A DNA stretch of 36,763 nucleotides from Clostridia bacterium (GCA_017408985.1 JAFQTO010000025.1:1-36763), one strand, 5' to 3'; positions 1 through 9,276 are shown, counted from the stretch's first letter. The notes: a model not told the origin generated them from the letters alone. Numbers and translations: made by a program.

Positions 1-52
1 ATGCCGTCACGCCCCCTGCACGTATCAAGGATGGAAAAACTATGAATCCGAA

Positions 53-3000
53 TTACTCTTCGTCTTCGTTTTCTTCGCGCCACTTGTCTTCAAGCGCCGC
101 CCAGTCACGGATGGGTCTGATATCTATCCAGACCTCAACGCCGTTCTCGATGCGGTAGGTGTGGGAGTTGGTGGCTTCCTGAATGTGTGCGTAATACCAC
201 TTGGAGGTATCCATATTATCGGGCCATTCGATCATACCTGATACGAAGTGCTCTGCATCGGGATGACGCTCAAGGGTACGGTTGACAACTGCGATAGCCT
301 CGGCTCTGGTAATGGTGTCATCGGGGCGGAAGGTTCCGTCGGGATAGCCCTCGATAAGTCCCAGATTGTAAGCCTCGGTGATGAATTTTTCTGCCCAGTG
401 GCCGCGGATATCGGAGAATGCGCACTCGTCGCCGACTTCGCTGTCGTAGAAGGCGGTGGCTATGGCAACCAGCTCTGCACGGGTGATGGGATCGTTGGGT
501 CTGAACTCGGTCTCATCACCCAAGAGGATCTCTGCGTTTCTCAGAGTGGAAACTGCTACGTTGAACCAATCCTCTGCATTGACGTCGGTGTAATCATTGG
601 TATCGCTCCATACCTGCTTGCGGCTATCGTCGGTCAGCATACGGAAGAAGATGGTGGCCGCCTCGGCTCTTGTGATGTTTGCCTCGGGTTGGACCGTTCC
701 GTCGGGGTAGCCTACGATATATCCGAAGTGATCGCCGCGCTCAAGCTCTACCGCTGTATAGACGTTGGTGCAGGTAACGCGGGTGGACTGCTGAGCGTAT
801 ATAACGAATATGCCGTCCTGATGAGAGCAGGTGTAATCATGCTTGTATCCGTCGATGTGAGGATTCTTTTCTACCAGCTTGTAGGTGCCGGGTTCAAGCT
901 GAACGATAGCCGTTGCGCCCGCATAGGTGGTGGTTGTAGCTACGGGAGTGGTGAGGTCGTCGATGCTGTAGATCTCAAAGACGTACTCTCTGCTCAGATC
1001 AAAGCCGTCGGGAGCGGTGACTCTCTTGTCCAGCAGCAGCTGGGTGGGACGGTAGGTGGAGGTGAAAGTGCCTCTGATCTCAACGTCAGCCCAGGGCATC
1101 ACGAACACGCCGTTTGCGGTTACGGTCTGCTGGGTCTCAACGTTTACAGGGCTGCTCCAGCCGCTGAATACGAAACCTGCTCTCTGGGGAGCATCGATTA
1201 TATCGTGTACCTGACCGGGCTTGACGGTCTCGCTGTGATATACCAAACCGTCAACGTAGTAGGTAACTGTAAAGTCCTGAGGATTTACGGGAACATAGGT
1301 GCCGTAGATGCTGACGTTGTAGGCGGGCATCGTAAAGGTGGTCTTGCCGACGATGTCAATATTAGCGCCGTGCCAGCCGTCGAACTTGCGGTTGGAGTAG
1401 TCGGCCATCTTGTCTGCGACCGTAACAACTGCGCCGTAAGGAACGTTGGTCAGGTTATAGCTTGCGGGGATAGCGGGTGCATCATCGGGCTGAACGCCTG
1501 CGTAGGTGTAGGTGACGTTGAAGGTCAGGCGGTTGTAGTACAGATTGAGTACCAGACTGCCGTCGCCCTTGATGCTGCCTTCAAACTCATTGTTATCAAC
1601 GCTGAGAAGGAAGCCGGTATACTCTATATAGTGGCTGGTGTAGGCGTTGACGTAATGACCGGTAACGCCCGTGCCGCTGACTCTGTCGGCGGTTACTTCT
1701 GCGTAGTTTTTGCTGTTCCAATCCTTGGTGCCGCTGCCGTCCAGAGTCTCCTGCCAGTACTTGACGGTATAGCCTACGGTGCCTGTTGCGAAAGAGCCTG
1801 TAAAGGTTACGTCATTTGCAGGCATACTGAAGCTTGTGCCCGTGTAGCTGACGTCGGTGGTCGTCCAGCCGCTGAAGGTATAGCCGGGGATACTGAAGCC
1901 GCCGTGTACGTTTACGGTACTGCCGAACTTGACCGTCTCGGATGCGGGGGCTGCAGCGCCCTGAGGAACTACCGCGCCGTTTATAACGTAGGTAACGGTG
2001 TATTCTTGTCTGTCGTAGTAGAAGGCGAATACTATGGTGCCGTCGACTATCTTGGTCTTGAGTACGGTCTTGGCGGCGTCTGTGAAGCTCTTTCCGCCGT
2101 TTTCGGTCTCGGTCTTATTTGCGTTGTAGATATAGCCGTGGATGTCGATGGCAGAAGCGGTAACGTCGGTGCCGTAGTTTGCCTGACGGATATCCGCCGT
2201 GCCGTGGAGCTCGTAGCCCAGATCGGTCTCAACGTAATGCTCTACCTTGTAACTGTAACCGTTGACGGTGTAGGAGCCGACCAGGGTCACGTTTGCTTCG
2301 GGCATCGTAAAGGTCGCGCCTACGGGTACGCCGTTAAATGTCCAGCCGCTGAAGGTGTAGCCTGCAACTGCGGGAGCGGGCTTGACGGTGACCACGGTAC
2401 CGTGTGCTACGTCGGTGTCGGGGGTGGGAACTGCTGTGCCTGCGGGAGCTGCCGAGTAGCTGTAGGTGACGGTGTATGCAACTCTCTCATAGTAGAGCTT
2501 GAGGGTCAGGCTGCCGTCGGCCTTGACTGTGCCGCTGCGGGTAGCTGCGCTCATTGCCGAGTTGTAAACGTAGCCGCTAACGCTGATGGGATGTGCGGTG
2601 GCGTTTGCACCGGTGACGCCGTCATAGAGGGTCTGGGTCTTACTGATGTCGACAACGTAATCGCCTGCGGTGTTCTCGAAGTAATGCTCTACGGTGTACT
2701 TGGTATCGGTGTTTGCGCTGAACTCACCGAACAGCTGGATGTTCTGCGCGGGCATCTCAAAGGTGCCTGCCACTACGGTATGAGTACCGTCGTTGTTTCT
2801 GTACCAGCCGTGGAAGGTATAGCCCTGTGCACTTGCTGCGGGCTGTACGGTAACGGGAGCGCCGAACTTGTACTCTGCGGTGTAGGGAGCGCTCTCAAGC
2901 TGGGTCTCGGTGGGGTTTGTGACCGAGGGAACGGTGCCCTCGTACTCATAGATGACCTTGTAGCTGTTTCTTGTGTAGTACAGCTCAAGAACTACGGTCT

Positions 3001-6000
3001 TGCCGTCCTCGACAACGTCGCTGAGCTTTGTTCCCGCGGCAGTGGTGTCAAGGGTAAAGCCGGTCTCGTGGAGTCTTATCGCTGTGACGAGCTCACCGTC
3101 GGCGGCTTTCAGTTCCTGAGTCTTGTCGGGGGTTGCGGGATAGGTGCCGTCCAGCTTCTCAAAATAATGTTTTACGGTGTAGCCGGGATCGGTGGTGCGG
3201 ATAAAGTGACCTGTCAGATACACGTCGTTTGCGGGCATCGTGAAGGTTGTCACGATAGCGTGGGAGGTATCGTTTGCGTAGTGCCAGCCGTGGAATTCGT
3301 GGTTATCAGCGGCTGCTGTGCCCTTGGCGGTCACCTGTGCGCCGAACTTGTATTCCGTGGTGTAGGATGCAAGCTGAGACTCGGTGGGATTTACGGTGGA
3401 GGGGATGGTGCCCGTGTAGGCGTAGTAGACCTTGTAAACGTTGCGCTTGTAATAGACCTTGAGAACAAGGCTGTCATCGCCTTCGATATTGCCTTCCAGC
3501 TTGTTGTTGGTATTGGTTGAATCAAAGGTGAAGCCGGGGACTGTAAGAGCATTTGCGTAAGCCTTGGTATCGGTAACGCCTGTCAGGTTCTCGGTTCTGG
3601 AGTCGTCACGGGTAAAGTCGCTGTCATTGATATTCTCAAAGTAATGCTCTACCTTGTACTTGGTGTCGGTATCCTTGGTGAAGTAGCCGCGGATGGTGAC
3701 ATCCTGTGCGGGCATCGTGAAGGTCACGGTGGATGCAGTAACCGTGCCGCCGTCGCTTGCCCAGCCGTGGAAGGCGTAGCCCGAAGGAGCGGTGGCTTTT
3801 GCCTGAACGTTGACGTCAGTGCCGAACTTGACCTTTACGGTGTAAGGAGCACTCGCAAGCTCAAGTTCTGTGGGAGAAGCGCCTGCGGGGACTGTGCCCG
3901 AGTAGACGTAGGTCACGTTGTACTCGATGCGCTTGTAGTACAGCTTGAGGGTCAGGGGGTAACCGTCAAGGACTGTGCCGCTCTCGACTGTGTCGGCTGC
4001 CAAGGGGTCAAGCTCGAAGCCTGTTTCGTGGAGTCTGACGGCTGTGACGGGCTCGCCGTGGGCGGCTTTGAGATCCTGGGTCTTGTCAGGGGCGTTGGGG
4101 TAGGTGCCGTCAAGCTTCTCGAAGTAATGCTCTACAGTGTAGCCGGGGTCGGAGGTGCGGGTAAAGTGACCGTTGAGGTACACATCGTTTGCAGGCATCG
4201 TAAAGCCTGTCACGATGGTATGGGTGGTATCGTTTGCGTAGTGCCAGCCGTGGAACTCGTGATTGGTGGCGGTTGCGGCTGCTTTTACGGTCACCTGCGC
4301 GCCGAACTTATATTCAGCGGTCCATGTACCAAGCACGGGATCGGCGGGATCTGCCGTTGAGGGGATGGTGCCGGTATAATCATAGTAGACCTTGTAGCTG
4401 TTTCTTGTGTAGTACAGCTTGAGGGTCAGGCTGCCGTCGCCCTTGACTGTGCCGCTGACTACGTTATTGGTATTTGCCGAATCAAATGTAAAGCCCTGAA
4501 CGTTGAGCGCCTTTGCGGAAACGTCGCTGTCGGTCAGCGCGTGGAAGGTCTCGGTCTTGGCGCTGTCGAGGACGAAGTCGGTGCCGTCGAGGTTTTCGAA
4601 GTAATGCTCTACGGTATAGATAGTATCCGCCCTGGCGGTGAAGTAGCCGCGGAGTGCGACGTTCTGTGCGGGCATCGTAAAGGTCAGATCGTCGTTCTGT
4701 ACTGTGCCGCCTGCGCTGTACCAGCCGTTGAAGATATAGCCTGCAGCCGTTGCGTCAGCCTTGACGGTGACCGTCTCGCCGTACTTGTGGGTGGCGGTGT
4801 AGGTAAGCAGGGTCGCGGCGGTGGGGAGTGCATCGGCGGGAACGCCGTTGACGTATTCGTAGGTCACCTGATAGCTGTTTCTTGTGTAGTACAGCTTGAG
4901 GATCAGGCTGCCGTCGCCTGCTATAACGCCTTCGGCAACCGTGCCTGCTACGCTTCCGTCATAGGTAAAGCCCGTATACTCTCTTGCGACCGCATAGACG
5001 GCAGCGCCCGTAGTGCCGCTGAGGTCTTCGGTATCTTCTTTGTTCCAGCTGCCGTCAAGGTTCTCTGTGTAATGCTCGACCTTGTAGGCAACGTCGTTTC
5101 TAACAACGAATCTGCCCAGCAGAACAACGTTATGAGCGGGCATCGTGAAGCTTGTCAGAGCGCTTGTGCCCAGAGCCTCGTCCTGAGGATACCAGCCGAC
5201 GAAGTCATAGCCTGCCAGAGTGGGGACTGCGGCTACGGTGACGGTGTCGCCGTAGTTTTTGGTATCATCGGAAGGCAGTGCGGGTCTGCCTGCAATTTCG
5301 GCGCCTACGTACTGATAGGATACTGTGTAGTCGATATCAGTGAAGCTTCCGTTTATGACCACGTTCTTCCGAGGCATCTCAAAGGAGCCTGCGGTGATGG
5401 TAACGTCGGAGGAGGTCCAGCCGCTGAAGTCTGCACCGGTTTTGGAGGGAGCGGATACAAGAGCGGAGACGGAGCCTGCCAGACGGTAGTTGGTCTCATA
5501 ATCTGCGCCGTCGACCTTGTAGGTCACGGTGTTGATTGGGAGCTTGGGAGATTCGACTTCGGCAACTACACTGGTGCCCGTGCTGAGCTGTGCGCTGCCG
5601 TAGTTGGTGTCGATATACGCACCGCTTGCAGTTGCGAAGCTGTCGCCTGCCTCGTCGATGACCGAGTAGTCGGGGGTTGCGTTGATGCAGAGGATCAGCG
5701 ACTTGCCGTAGTATTCGGCGGCACCCACCATACGGGGCTGCTCGGAGATATAGTGCTGATCAAAGTCAAAGCCCTGCACCCATACGCTGTTGCCGCTTAC
5801 GACGGGGGTCAGCGAGCTGTCTACGGTCATTTCGCCCCAGGTGCCATCGGCGTTTTTGACCGAAGTCATTACCTTGACGCCGTTGATGCCGCCCGTGACG
5901 GTGAAGTACTCGGATACGGTATCGACCAGGACTGCTTCTTCACCGAGAGAGATGGTGGGAGTGCCAATCTCATCCGCTATTGACTCAAACAGCATCGAAA

Positions 6001-7306
6001 GGCTGTTGGAGTTGTCGGTGGTAAGATAGTAACCGTTAGAAGGAGTACCCGTACCTGCGGTGATAACGCCGCTTGAGGTGTTATAGGATGCTTCGGGGTA
6101 GTTGGAGGAGACGTAGTGCATAAACTTGTTGGCGTCGGTGCTGCCCAGCTGAGTGCCGTCTGCACCGTCTGCCACCGAAAGAGAATAAACGGTTATTCCC
6201 TCATCCTTAAGGGTCTTGGCGTAGTTTATCGCGGCACCTGCAACGGTGGTGCTGTAGCCGTCGGAATGTGTGGGTGAACCGTCGGTGAATACCACAACGA
6301 CCTTGTTGCGGTGTGCCTCAAGCGCCTCATCCTGAGCTTCGAACAGCTTGATGGCAAGATTGATGCCGTAGTCAACTGCCGTTGCACCGCCCGAAGTCAG
6401 AGAATCCATAGCGGTCTGCAGGGTGCTCGCGCCTGCCGCATCCACTGTGGTAAAGCCCTTGACTACCTCGGTGTAGTTATAATTACTGCCGTTTTTGTGG
6501 TTGCCTTCTGCAATGAGATTATTATCATTGTAGTAATCTGCCGTGCCAAACTTGACAAGAGCGATACGGTGCTTGTCGGAGGCGTTGGCGACCGTGCTGT
6601 TTGCTGTCTCGGTGTTTTTGATGAACTGGTCGACAGCATCCTTGAGCAGCTTGATCTTGGTCTCACCTACAACGGTGGTGGTGGTCTGTCTGTACATCTG
6701 GACAACGGGATAGGAATTGCTGCGTGCTCTTTCGGTGGTGGCACCGCCGGAGAGCGCGGGATACACGGTGTGGCTTGTGCCGCCCTCAACGTATGAGAAC
6801 ATCTCAAATCCGTTGGAGTCGTTGCCGGCGCCGTTTGCGCGAACGTAGCTGTCATCGGAAAGCTTGACGTATACGGCGGAGTCGTCAACGCCTACGTGGT
6901 AATACAGCGTAGTGTTGGTAAAAGGCAGCTTGATGCTGGTCTCCTCTGCGTACACGGGATCATAGCCGGTGACCTGGGTGGAGCTTTGTGTTTCATTCAT
7001 ACTGCCCGAAAGGTCAAGGACCAGCACGATGTCGGTGGGGGTCTGCGTGGCAGTTGTGACCACCTTGCCCGTGGTATGAGCCTCGACGTAGATGTCTACC
7101 GTTCCGTCGGGCTCACCGCCTTCGGTGTGGGGTACTGCGTACTTGGACAGTACCACTCCGTCCTGCTGATTGCTGTTCTGCACTATCTCAGAACCGCCGT
7201 CAGCCACAGGCGCGGTGCCCGCCGCGAATGCGGGAATGATCGTCTCGGGGATAAGCGACAGGAACATTGCTATCGCCATTACTGCGGATATCAGCCTTTT
7301 TGTCAT
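53..7306 (-). CDS. Giant VWA / repeat / SLH surface protein
   Basis: Predicted secreted adhesin of 2,417 residues held on the cell wall by S-layer homology domains. Order: signal peptide (about 1-29, ending AFAA); a von Willebrand A domain with MIDAS motif DLSGS at about 98-102 and a later FTDGSP; then a long array from about 600 to 2080 in which roughly eight MucBP-like units (Y-x-V-E-H-Y start, LKLYY end) alternate with eleven InlB_B/Flg_new-like units (F-x-GW core, F-x-MP-x-x-x-V end). Next comes a Cna-B/SpaA-like domain (about 2085-2182, LLLDKRV...GTYKLVEK) and three SLH repeats (about 2193-2347, GYPDGT and ITRAEA motifs). The ATG at 7306 was chosen because GAGAGG at 7316-7321 lies 9 nt before it; the ATG at 7315 abuts that site. 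Codon 7315 would add three residues. It appears to be a single-gene unit with its own promoter. Ligand unknown. Confidence 0.9.
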   Translation of the reverse strand: MTKRLISAVMAIAMFLSLIPETIIPAFAAGTAPVADGGSEIVQNSNQQDGVVLSKYAVPHTEGGEPDGTVDIYVEAHTTGKVVTTATQTPTDIVLVLDLSGSMNETQSSTQVTGYDPVYAEETSIKLPFTNTTLYYHVGVDDSAVYVKLSDDSYVRANGAGNDSNGFEMFSYVEGGTSHTVYPALSGGATTERARSNSYPVVQMYRQTTTTVVGETKIKLLKDAVDQFIKNTETANSTVANASDKHRIALVKFGTADYYNDNNLIAEGNHKNGSNYNYTEVVKGFTTVDAAGASTLQTAMDSLTSGGATAVDYGINLAIKLFEAQDEALEAHRNKVVVVFTDGSPTHSDGYSTTVAGAAINYAKTLKDEGITVYSLSVADGADGTQLGSTDANKFMHYVSSNYPEASYNTSSGVITAGTGTPSNGYYLTTDNSNSLSMLFESIADEIGTPTISLGEEAVLVDTVSEYFTVTGGINGVKVMTSVKNADGTWGEMTVDSSLTPVVSGNSVWVQGFDFDQHYISEQPRMVGAAEYYGKSLILCINATPDYSVIDEAGDSFATASGAYIDTNYGSAQLSTGTSVVAEVESPKLPINTVTYKVDGADYETNYRLAGSVSALVSAPSKTGADFSGWTSSDVTITAGSFEMPRKNVVINGSFTDIDYTVSYQYVGAEIAGRPALPSDDTKNYGDTVTVAAVPTLAGYDFVGWYPQDEALGTSALTSFTMPAHNVVLLGRFVVRNDVAYKVEHYTENLDGSWNKEDTEDLSGTTGAAVYAVAREYTGFTYDGSVAGTVAEGVIAGDGSLILKLYYTRNSYQVTYEYVNGVPADALPTAATLLTYTATHKYGETVTVKADATAAGYIFNGWYSAGGTVQNDDLTFTMPAQNVALRGYFTARADTIYTVEHYFENLDGTDFVLDSAKTETFHALTDSDVSAKALNVQGFTFDSANTNNVVSGTVKGDGSLTLKLYYTRNSYKVYYDYTGTIPSTADPADPVLGTWTAEYKFGAQVTVKAAATATNHEFHGWHYANDTTHTIVTGFTMPANDVYLNGHFTRTSDPGYTVEHYFEKLDGTYPNAPDKTQDLKAAHGEPVTAVRLHETGFELDPLAADTVESGTVLDGYPLTLKLYYKRIEYNVTYVYSGTVPAGASPTELELASAPYTVKVKFGTDVNVQAKATAPSGYAFHGWASDGGTVTASTVTFTMPAQDVTIRGYFTKDTDTKYKVEHYFENINDSDFTRDDSRTENLTGVTDTKAYANALTVPGFTFDSTNTNNKLEGNIEGDDSLVLKVYYKRNVYKVYYAYTGTIPSTVNPTESQLASYTTEYKFGAQVTAKGTAAADNHEFHGWHYANDTSHAIVTTFTMPANDVYLTGHFIRTTDPGYTVKHYFEKLDGTYPATPDKTQELKAADGELVTAIRLHETGFTLDTTAAGTKLSDVVEDGKTVVLELYYTRNSYKVIYEYEGTVPSVTNPTETQLESAPYTAEYKFGAPVTVQPAASAQGYTFHGWYRNNDGTHTVVAGTFEMPAQNIQLFGEFSANTDTKYTVEHYFENTAGDYVVDISKTQTLYDGVTGANATAHPISVSGYVYNSAMSAATRSGTVKADGSLTLKLYYERVAYTVTYSYSAAPAGTAVPTPDTDVAHGTVVTVKPAPAVAGYTFSGWTFNGVPVGATFTMPEANVTLVGSYTVNGYSYKVEHYVETDLGYELHGTADIRQANYGTDVTASAIDIHGYIYNANKTETENGGKSFTDAAKTVLKTKIVDGTIVFAFYYDRQEYTVTYVINGAVVPQGAAAPASETVKFGSTVNVHGGFSIPGYTFSGWTTTDVSYTGTSFSMPANDVTFTGSFATGTVGYTVKYWQETLDGSGTKDWNSKNYAEVTADRVSGTGVTGHYVNAYTSHYIEYTGFLLSVDNNEFEGSIKGDGSLVLNLYYNRLTFNVTYTYAGVQPDDAPAIPASYNLTNVPYGAVVTVADKMADYSNRKFDGWHGANIDIVGKTTFTMPAYNVSIYGTYVPVNPQDFTVTYYVDGLVYHSETVKPGQVHDIIDAPQRAGFVFSGWSSPVNVETQQTVTANGVFVMPWADVEIRGTFTSTYRPTQLLLDKRVTAPDGFDLSREYVFEIYSIDDLTTPVATTTTYAGATAIVQLEPGTYKLVEKNPHIDGYKHDYTCSHQDGIFVIYAQQSTRVTCTNVYTAVELERGDHFGYIVGYPDGTVQPEANITRAEAATIFFRMLTDDSRKQVWSDTNDYTDVNAEDWFNVAVSTLRNAEILLGDETEFRPNDPITRAELVAIATAFYDSEVGDECAFSDIRGHWAEKFITEAYNLGLIEGYPDGTFRPDDTITRAEAIAVVNRTLERHPDAEHFVSGMIEWPDNMDTSKWYYAHIQEATNSHTYRIENGVEVWIDIRPIRDWAALEDKWREENEDEE

Positions 7307-7335
7307 AATTTCCATCCTCTCTGTTATATCGGTAC

Positions 7336-7364
7336 TTTATAATTATTTGTATAATTATCTGCAA
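7336..7364 (-). promoter_or_regulatory. Sigma-A-type promoter of the SLH surface protein
   Basis: On the minus strand, TTGCAG (7359-7364) and TATAAA (7336-7341) are separated by 17 bp and lie about 30 bp before the chosen start. The spacer is very AT-rich and contains the self-complementary octamer ATAATTAT. Confidence 0.6.
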
Positions 7365-7381
7365 CGGTTTGCAGCGTTCAT

Positions 7382-7711
7382 TTACAACTTTCGGTTTTGC
7401 TCGCAGGTACATATATCAATATGTGCTTTGCTGTCGGGATAGTATATACAGTCACTGCACACCGCCTCCTCGCATCCCGCCTCTCTGGGAGCGAACATCG
7501 GGCAGATATCCTGCACCGCCGTTACCAGCCTGTAGCCCTCTCCGCTGTGTACCGGCTCGTTCTTAAGATCGGGGTAGATGACCACCGGCTCGCCTCTTTC
7601 GCGTTCGTAGTCCTCGTAGTACCCGTAACATAATTCAAAGGTGTGTCCTCCCGCCGTAACGGTCTTATACAGATCACCCTCTTTGATGCTGTGGATATCC
7701 ATACCAAACAT
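7382..7711 (-). CDS. Small cysteine-rich hypothetical protein
   Basis: A 109-residue protein I do not recognise. It has no signal peptide or membrane segment. Six of its seven cysteines lie in the last 40 residues (C70, C80, C85, C88, C101, C103; the seventh is C28), including a C-x2-C and a C-x-C pair, so a zinc-binding or disulfide-rich tail is possible but unproven. The start at 7711 is supported by GAGGGGAG just upstream; a longer reading to 7750 would lack a ribosome site and would run into the terminator of the upstream gene. It lies between the regulator at 7885-9129 and the surface protein, separated from the regulator by a strong terminator. Confidence 0.7.
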   Translation of the reverse strand: MFGMDIHSIKEGDLYKTVTAGGHTFELCYGYYEDYERERGEPVVIYPDLKNEPVHSGEGYRLVTAVQDICPMFAPREAGCEEAVCSDCIYYPDSKAHIDICTCEQNRKL

Positions 7712-7735
7712 AGTTTCACTCCCCTCAAGACACAA

Positions 7736-7786
7736 AAAAGCATCCCTCATACTTTGTTGTCAACAGTATAAGGGATGCCTTGATTT
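7736..7786 (-). terminator. Intrinsic terminator after the dual-HTH regulator
   Basis: On the minus strand a stem GCATCCCT...AGGGATGC, extended imperfectly by CATACT/AGTAT, is followed by a run of six T. It would stop transcription of the regulator gene before the small cysteine-rich gene. Confidence 0.75.
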
Positions 7787-7839
7787 TTCGCATCGTCCCG
7801 CAAAAGTGAATTTGGTAGGAATAAAAAGAAGGTATCTCA

Positions 7840-7879
7840 GGGGGGATATTTGGGGAGGTATTTTTGGGGTTTCGGGGGG
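7840..7879 (+). other. Four-tract G-rich motif, possible G-quadruplex
   Basis: The plus strand has G runs of 6, 4, 4 and 6 separated by 6, 10 and 4 bases, just beyond the stop codon of the minus-strand regulator. The regulator transcript is the C-rich complement, so any quadruplex would form in the DNA (template strand), not in that mRNA. Confidence 0.5.
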
Positions 7880-7884
7880 TATTT

Positions 7885-9129
7885 TTATATGTATGCGCCC
7901 AGGTCGCTGCGGCTGACAGCACCCGTTTTGTCCTTGGCGTTTTTGATAATGGACTTGACGGAAGCTTCACTCAGGAAGAAACGCTCGGCAATTTCCTTGT
8001 TGCTGAGACCGAATGCGGCAAGTCTTGCCACCTCACGCTCACGGGAGGTGAGCTTGGCGTAAACGCTTCGCTCCAAAACCAGATTGTGTACCCTCGTCCA
8101 GCCTTCGTTGTAGGTCTTGCTGAGCTTTTTGACCGTCTGTGCTATGTCAGGGGCGACCTTGTCCAGCTCCTCGTCCAGGATAGTACCCAGACTTCTGTGG
8201 TATTCTGCCAATATGCCGTAAAAACCGTCGGCTTTGCACAGCTCGATAGCCTTGTCAAGATGCATGCAGGCGTCGTTTCTCTCGCCTATGTGGGTGTAGC
8301 AGATGGCGGCGAGCAGACGCAGGTGTATCTGCTCTTTTACGCTGTTTTCGCCTACAGAATTGGAAATAAACGACTCTATTAAAAATGGATGGGTCTTCAT
8401 CACGTCGGTAGCTTTGCACCCCGCAAAGTCCATATTATTGGCGGCAAGTATCTGGGTGCCCACCATAAGATACTTGAGATACTGTATCCTCGCCGCAGGG
8501 AAAGCATCGGGAGGAAGTCTGTCGTAGCGGCCTTTCTGGAACCATTCGGGGAAATCACGGACGTTTCTGATATAAAGATCGGTTACCGCGATCGACAGAT
8601 GCACGATATCTCTGTCCAGATCGGTCTTGCAGGGGGCTTCGTACATATGTCTGCGCGCTCTGCGGTACAGGTCAACGTCACCCTTCCACAGCGCACACAG
8701 AGCGACAATCATACCGCCCGATATCACCGCATAGAAGCCGCTGTTGTTCTCAAGAAACAGCCTGCAGTAGCCGTAAGCCGTGTCGATATCGCCTCTGGCG
8801 TATGCCAGTTCGGCTTTGAGAAGCGCCTCAGCCTCGGGATTGCCCGCAACAGCCCTCACCGCATCGTCGGCGCTGCCCGATCGGTTAAACAGATCGCTCA
8901 TCAGGAGAAACGGAGTTTTGCGCAGCAGCGGCTTGTGCCACTTCTGCACCATCACCTCGGCTTTTCTCCTGCCGTCTTCGGGTTTTTCGGCGTCAACGGG
9001 GATGCTCCAGCTGTTGCCGAACCGCACAGCGCCTGCAACTTTGCCGTTTTTGCACAGGTTTTGTACGCTGCGAACCGAGATCCCCCATTTTTCGGCGACC
9101 TCGCCGGCCGATATAAATTTCTTGTCCAT
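7885..9129 (-). CDS. Transcriptional regulator with N-terminal excisionase/MerR-like HTH and C-terminal LuxR HTH
   Basis: A 414-residue cytoplasmic regulator. Residues about 1-50 (ISAGEVAEKWGISVRSVQ...GNSWSIPVDA) look like an excisionase/MerR-type helix-turn-helix. The middle, about 60-340, is helical with Ala/Leu spacing like TPR or MalT-type sensor repeats. The last 60 residues are a classic LuxR/GerE HTH (LTSREREVARLAAFGLSNKEIA...SEASVKSIIKNAKDK). No receiver domain is visible, so it is probably not a two-component response regulator. The start at 9129 has GAAGG 9 nt upstream; an open extension to 9276 runs through the promoter and the palindrome array and is rejected. The four palindromes upstream suggest autoregulation. 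Target genes and signal are unknown. Confidence 0.85.
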   Translation of the reverse strand: MDKKFISAGEVAEKWGISVRSVQNLCKNGKVAGAVRFGNSWSIPVDAEKPEDGRRKAEVMVQKWHKPLLRKTPFLLMSDLFNRSGSADDAVRAVAGNPEAEALLKAELAYARGDIDTAYGYCRLFLENNSGFYAVISGGMIVALCALWKGDVDLYRRARRHMYEAPCKTDLDRDIVHLSIAVTDLYIRNVRDFPEWFQKGRYDRLPPDAFPAARIQYLKYLMVGTQILAANNMDFAGCKATDVMKTHPFLIESFISNSVGENSVKEQIHLRLLAAICYTHIGERNDACMHLDKAIELCKADGFYGILAEYHRSLGTILDEELDKVAPDIAQTVKKLSKTYNEGWTRVHNLVLERSVYAKLTSREREVARLAAFGLSNKEIAERFFLSEASVKSIIKNAKDKTGAVSRSDLGAYI

Positions 9130-9156
9130 TTGACGCACCTTCTCTATCGGAGCAGT

Positions 9157-9269
9157 TTGCGTTTGAGCGCAAGATGAGCTCATATACTTTGCGGTAAAAC
9201 GCAAACTATAATAAATATGTATTGCGTTTTGCCGCAATATATGGTTTATTATATTGCGTTTTGACGCAA
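9157..9269. repeat. Four phased TTGCG-N6-CGCAA palindromes (operator array)
   Basis: Perfect copies lie at 9157-9172, 9189-9204, 9222-9237 and 9254-9269. Centre-to-centre distances are 32, 33 and 32 bp, close to three helical turns, so all four would face the same side of the DNA. The spacers share no sequence beyond AT-richness. The array sits between the divergent regulator and MarR genes, entirely within the regulator's promoter and 5' leader. Confidence 0.85.
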
Positions 9270-9276
9270 AATGCAA
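9248..9276 (-). promoter_or_regulatory. Probable promoter of the dual-HTH regulator
   Basis: On the minus strand, TTGCAT (9271-9276) and TATAAT (9248-9253) are 17 bp apart. The fourth palindrome (9254-9269) occupies the spacer almost exactly, and the other three lie in the roughly 110-nt leader. Confidence 0.6.

Noticed and set aside
248-3520. A 1,090-residue open frame on the plus strand, with more (3644-4360, 4541-5983) further on
   Set aside because: It lies wholly opposite the repeat region of the surface protein. The repeated codons of that gene keep the opposite frame open. It has no ribosome site, and its Cys/Gly/Val-rich, repeat-mirroring composition is not that of a real protein.
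9157-9269. Regular 32-33 bp repeats resembling a small CRISPR array
   Set aside because: The repeated unit is a 16-bp palindrome, the spacers are short AT-rich promoter sequence, and there are no cas genes. An operator array fits better.
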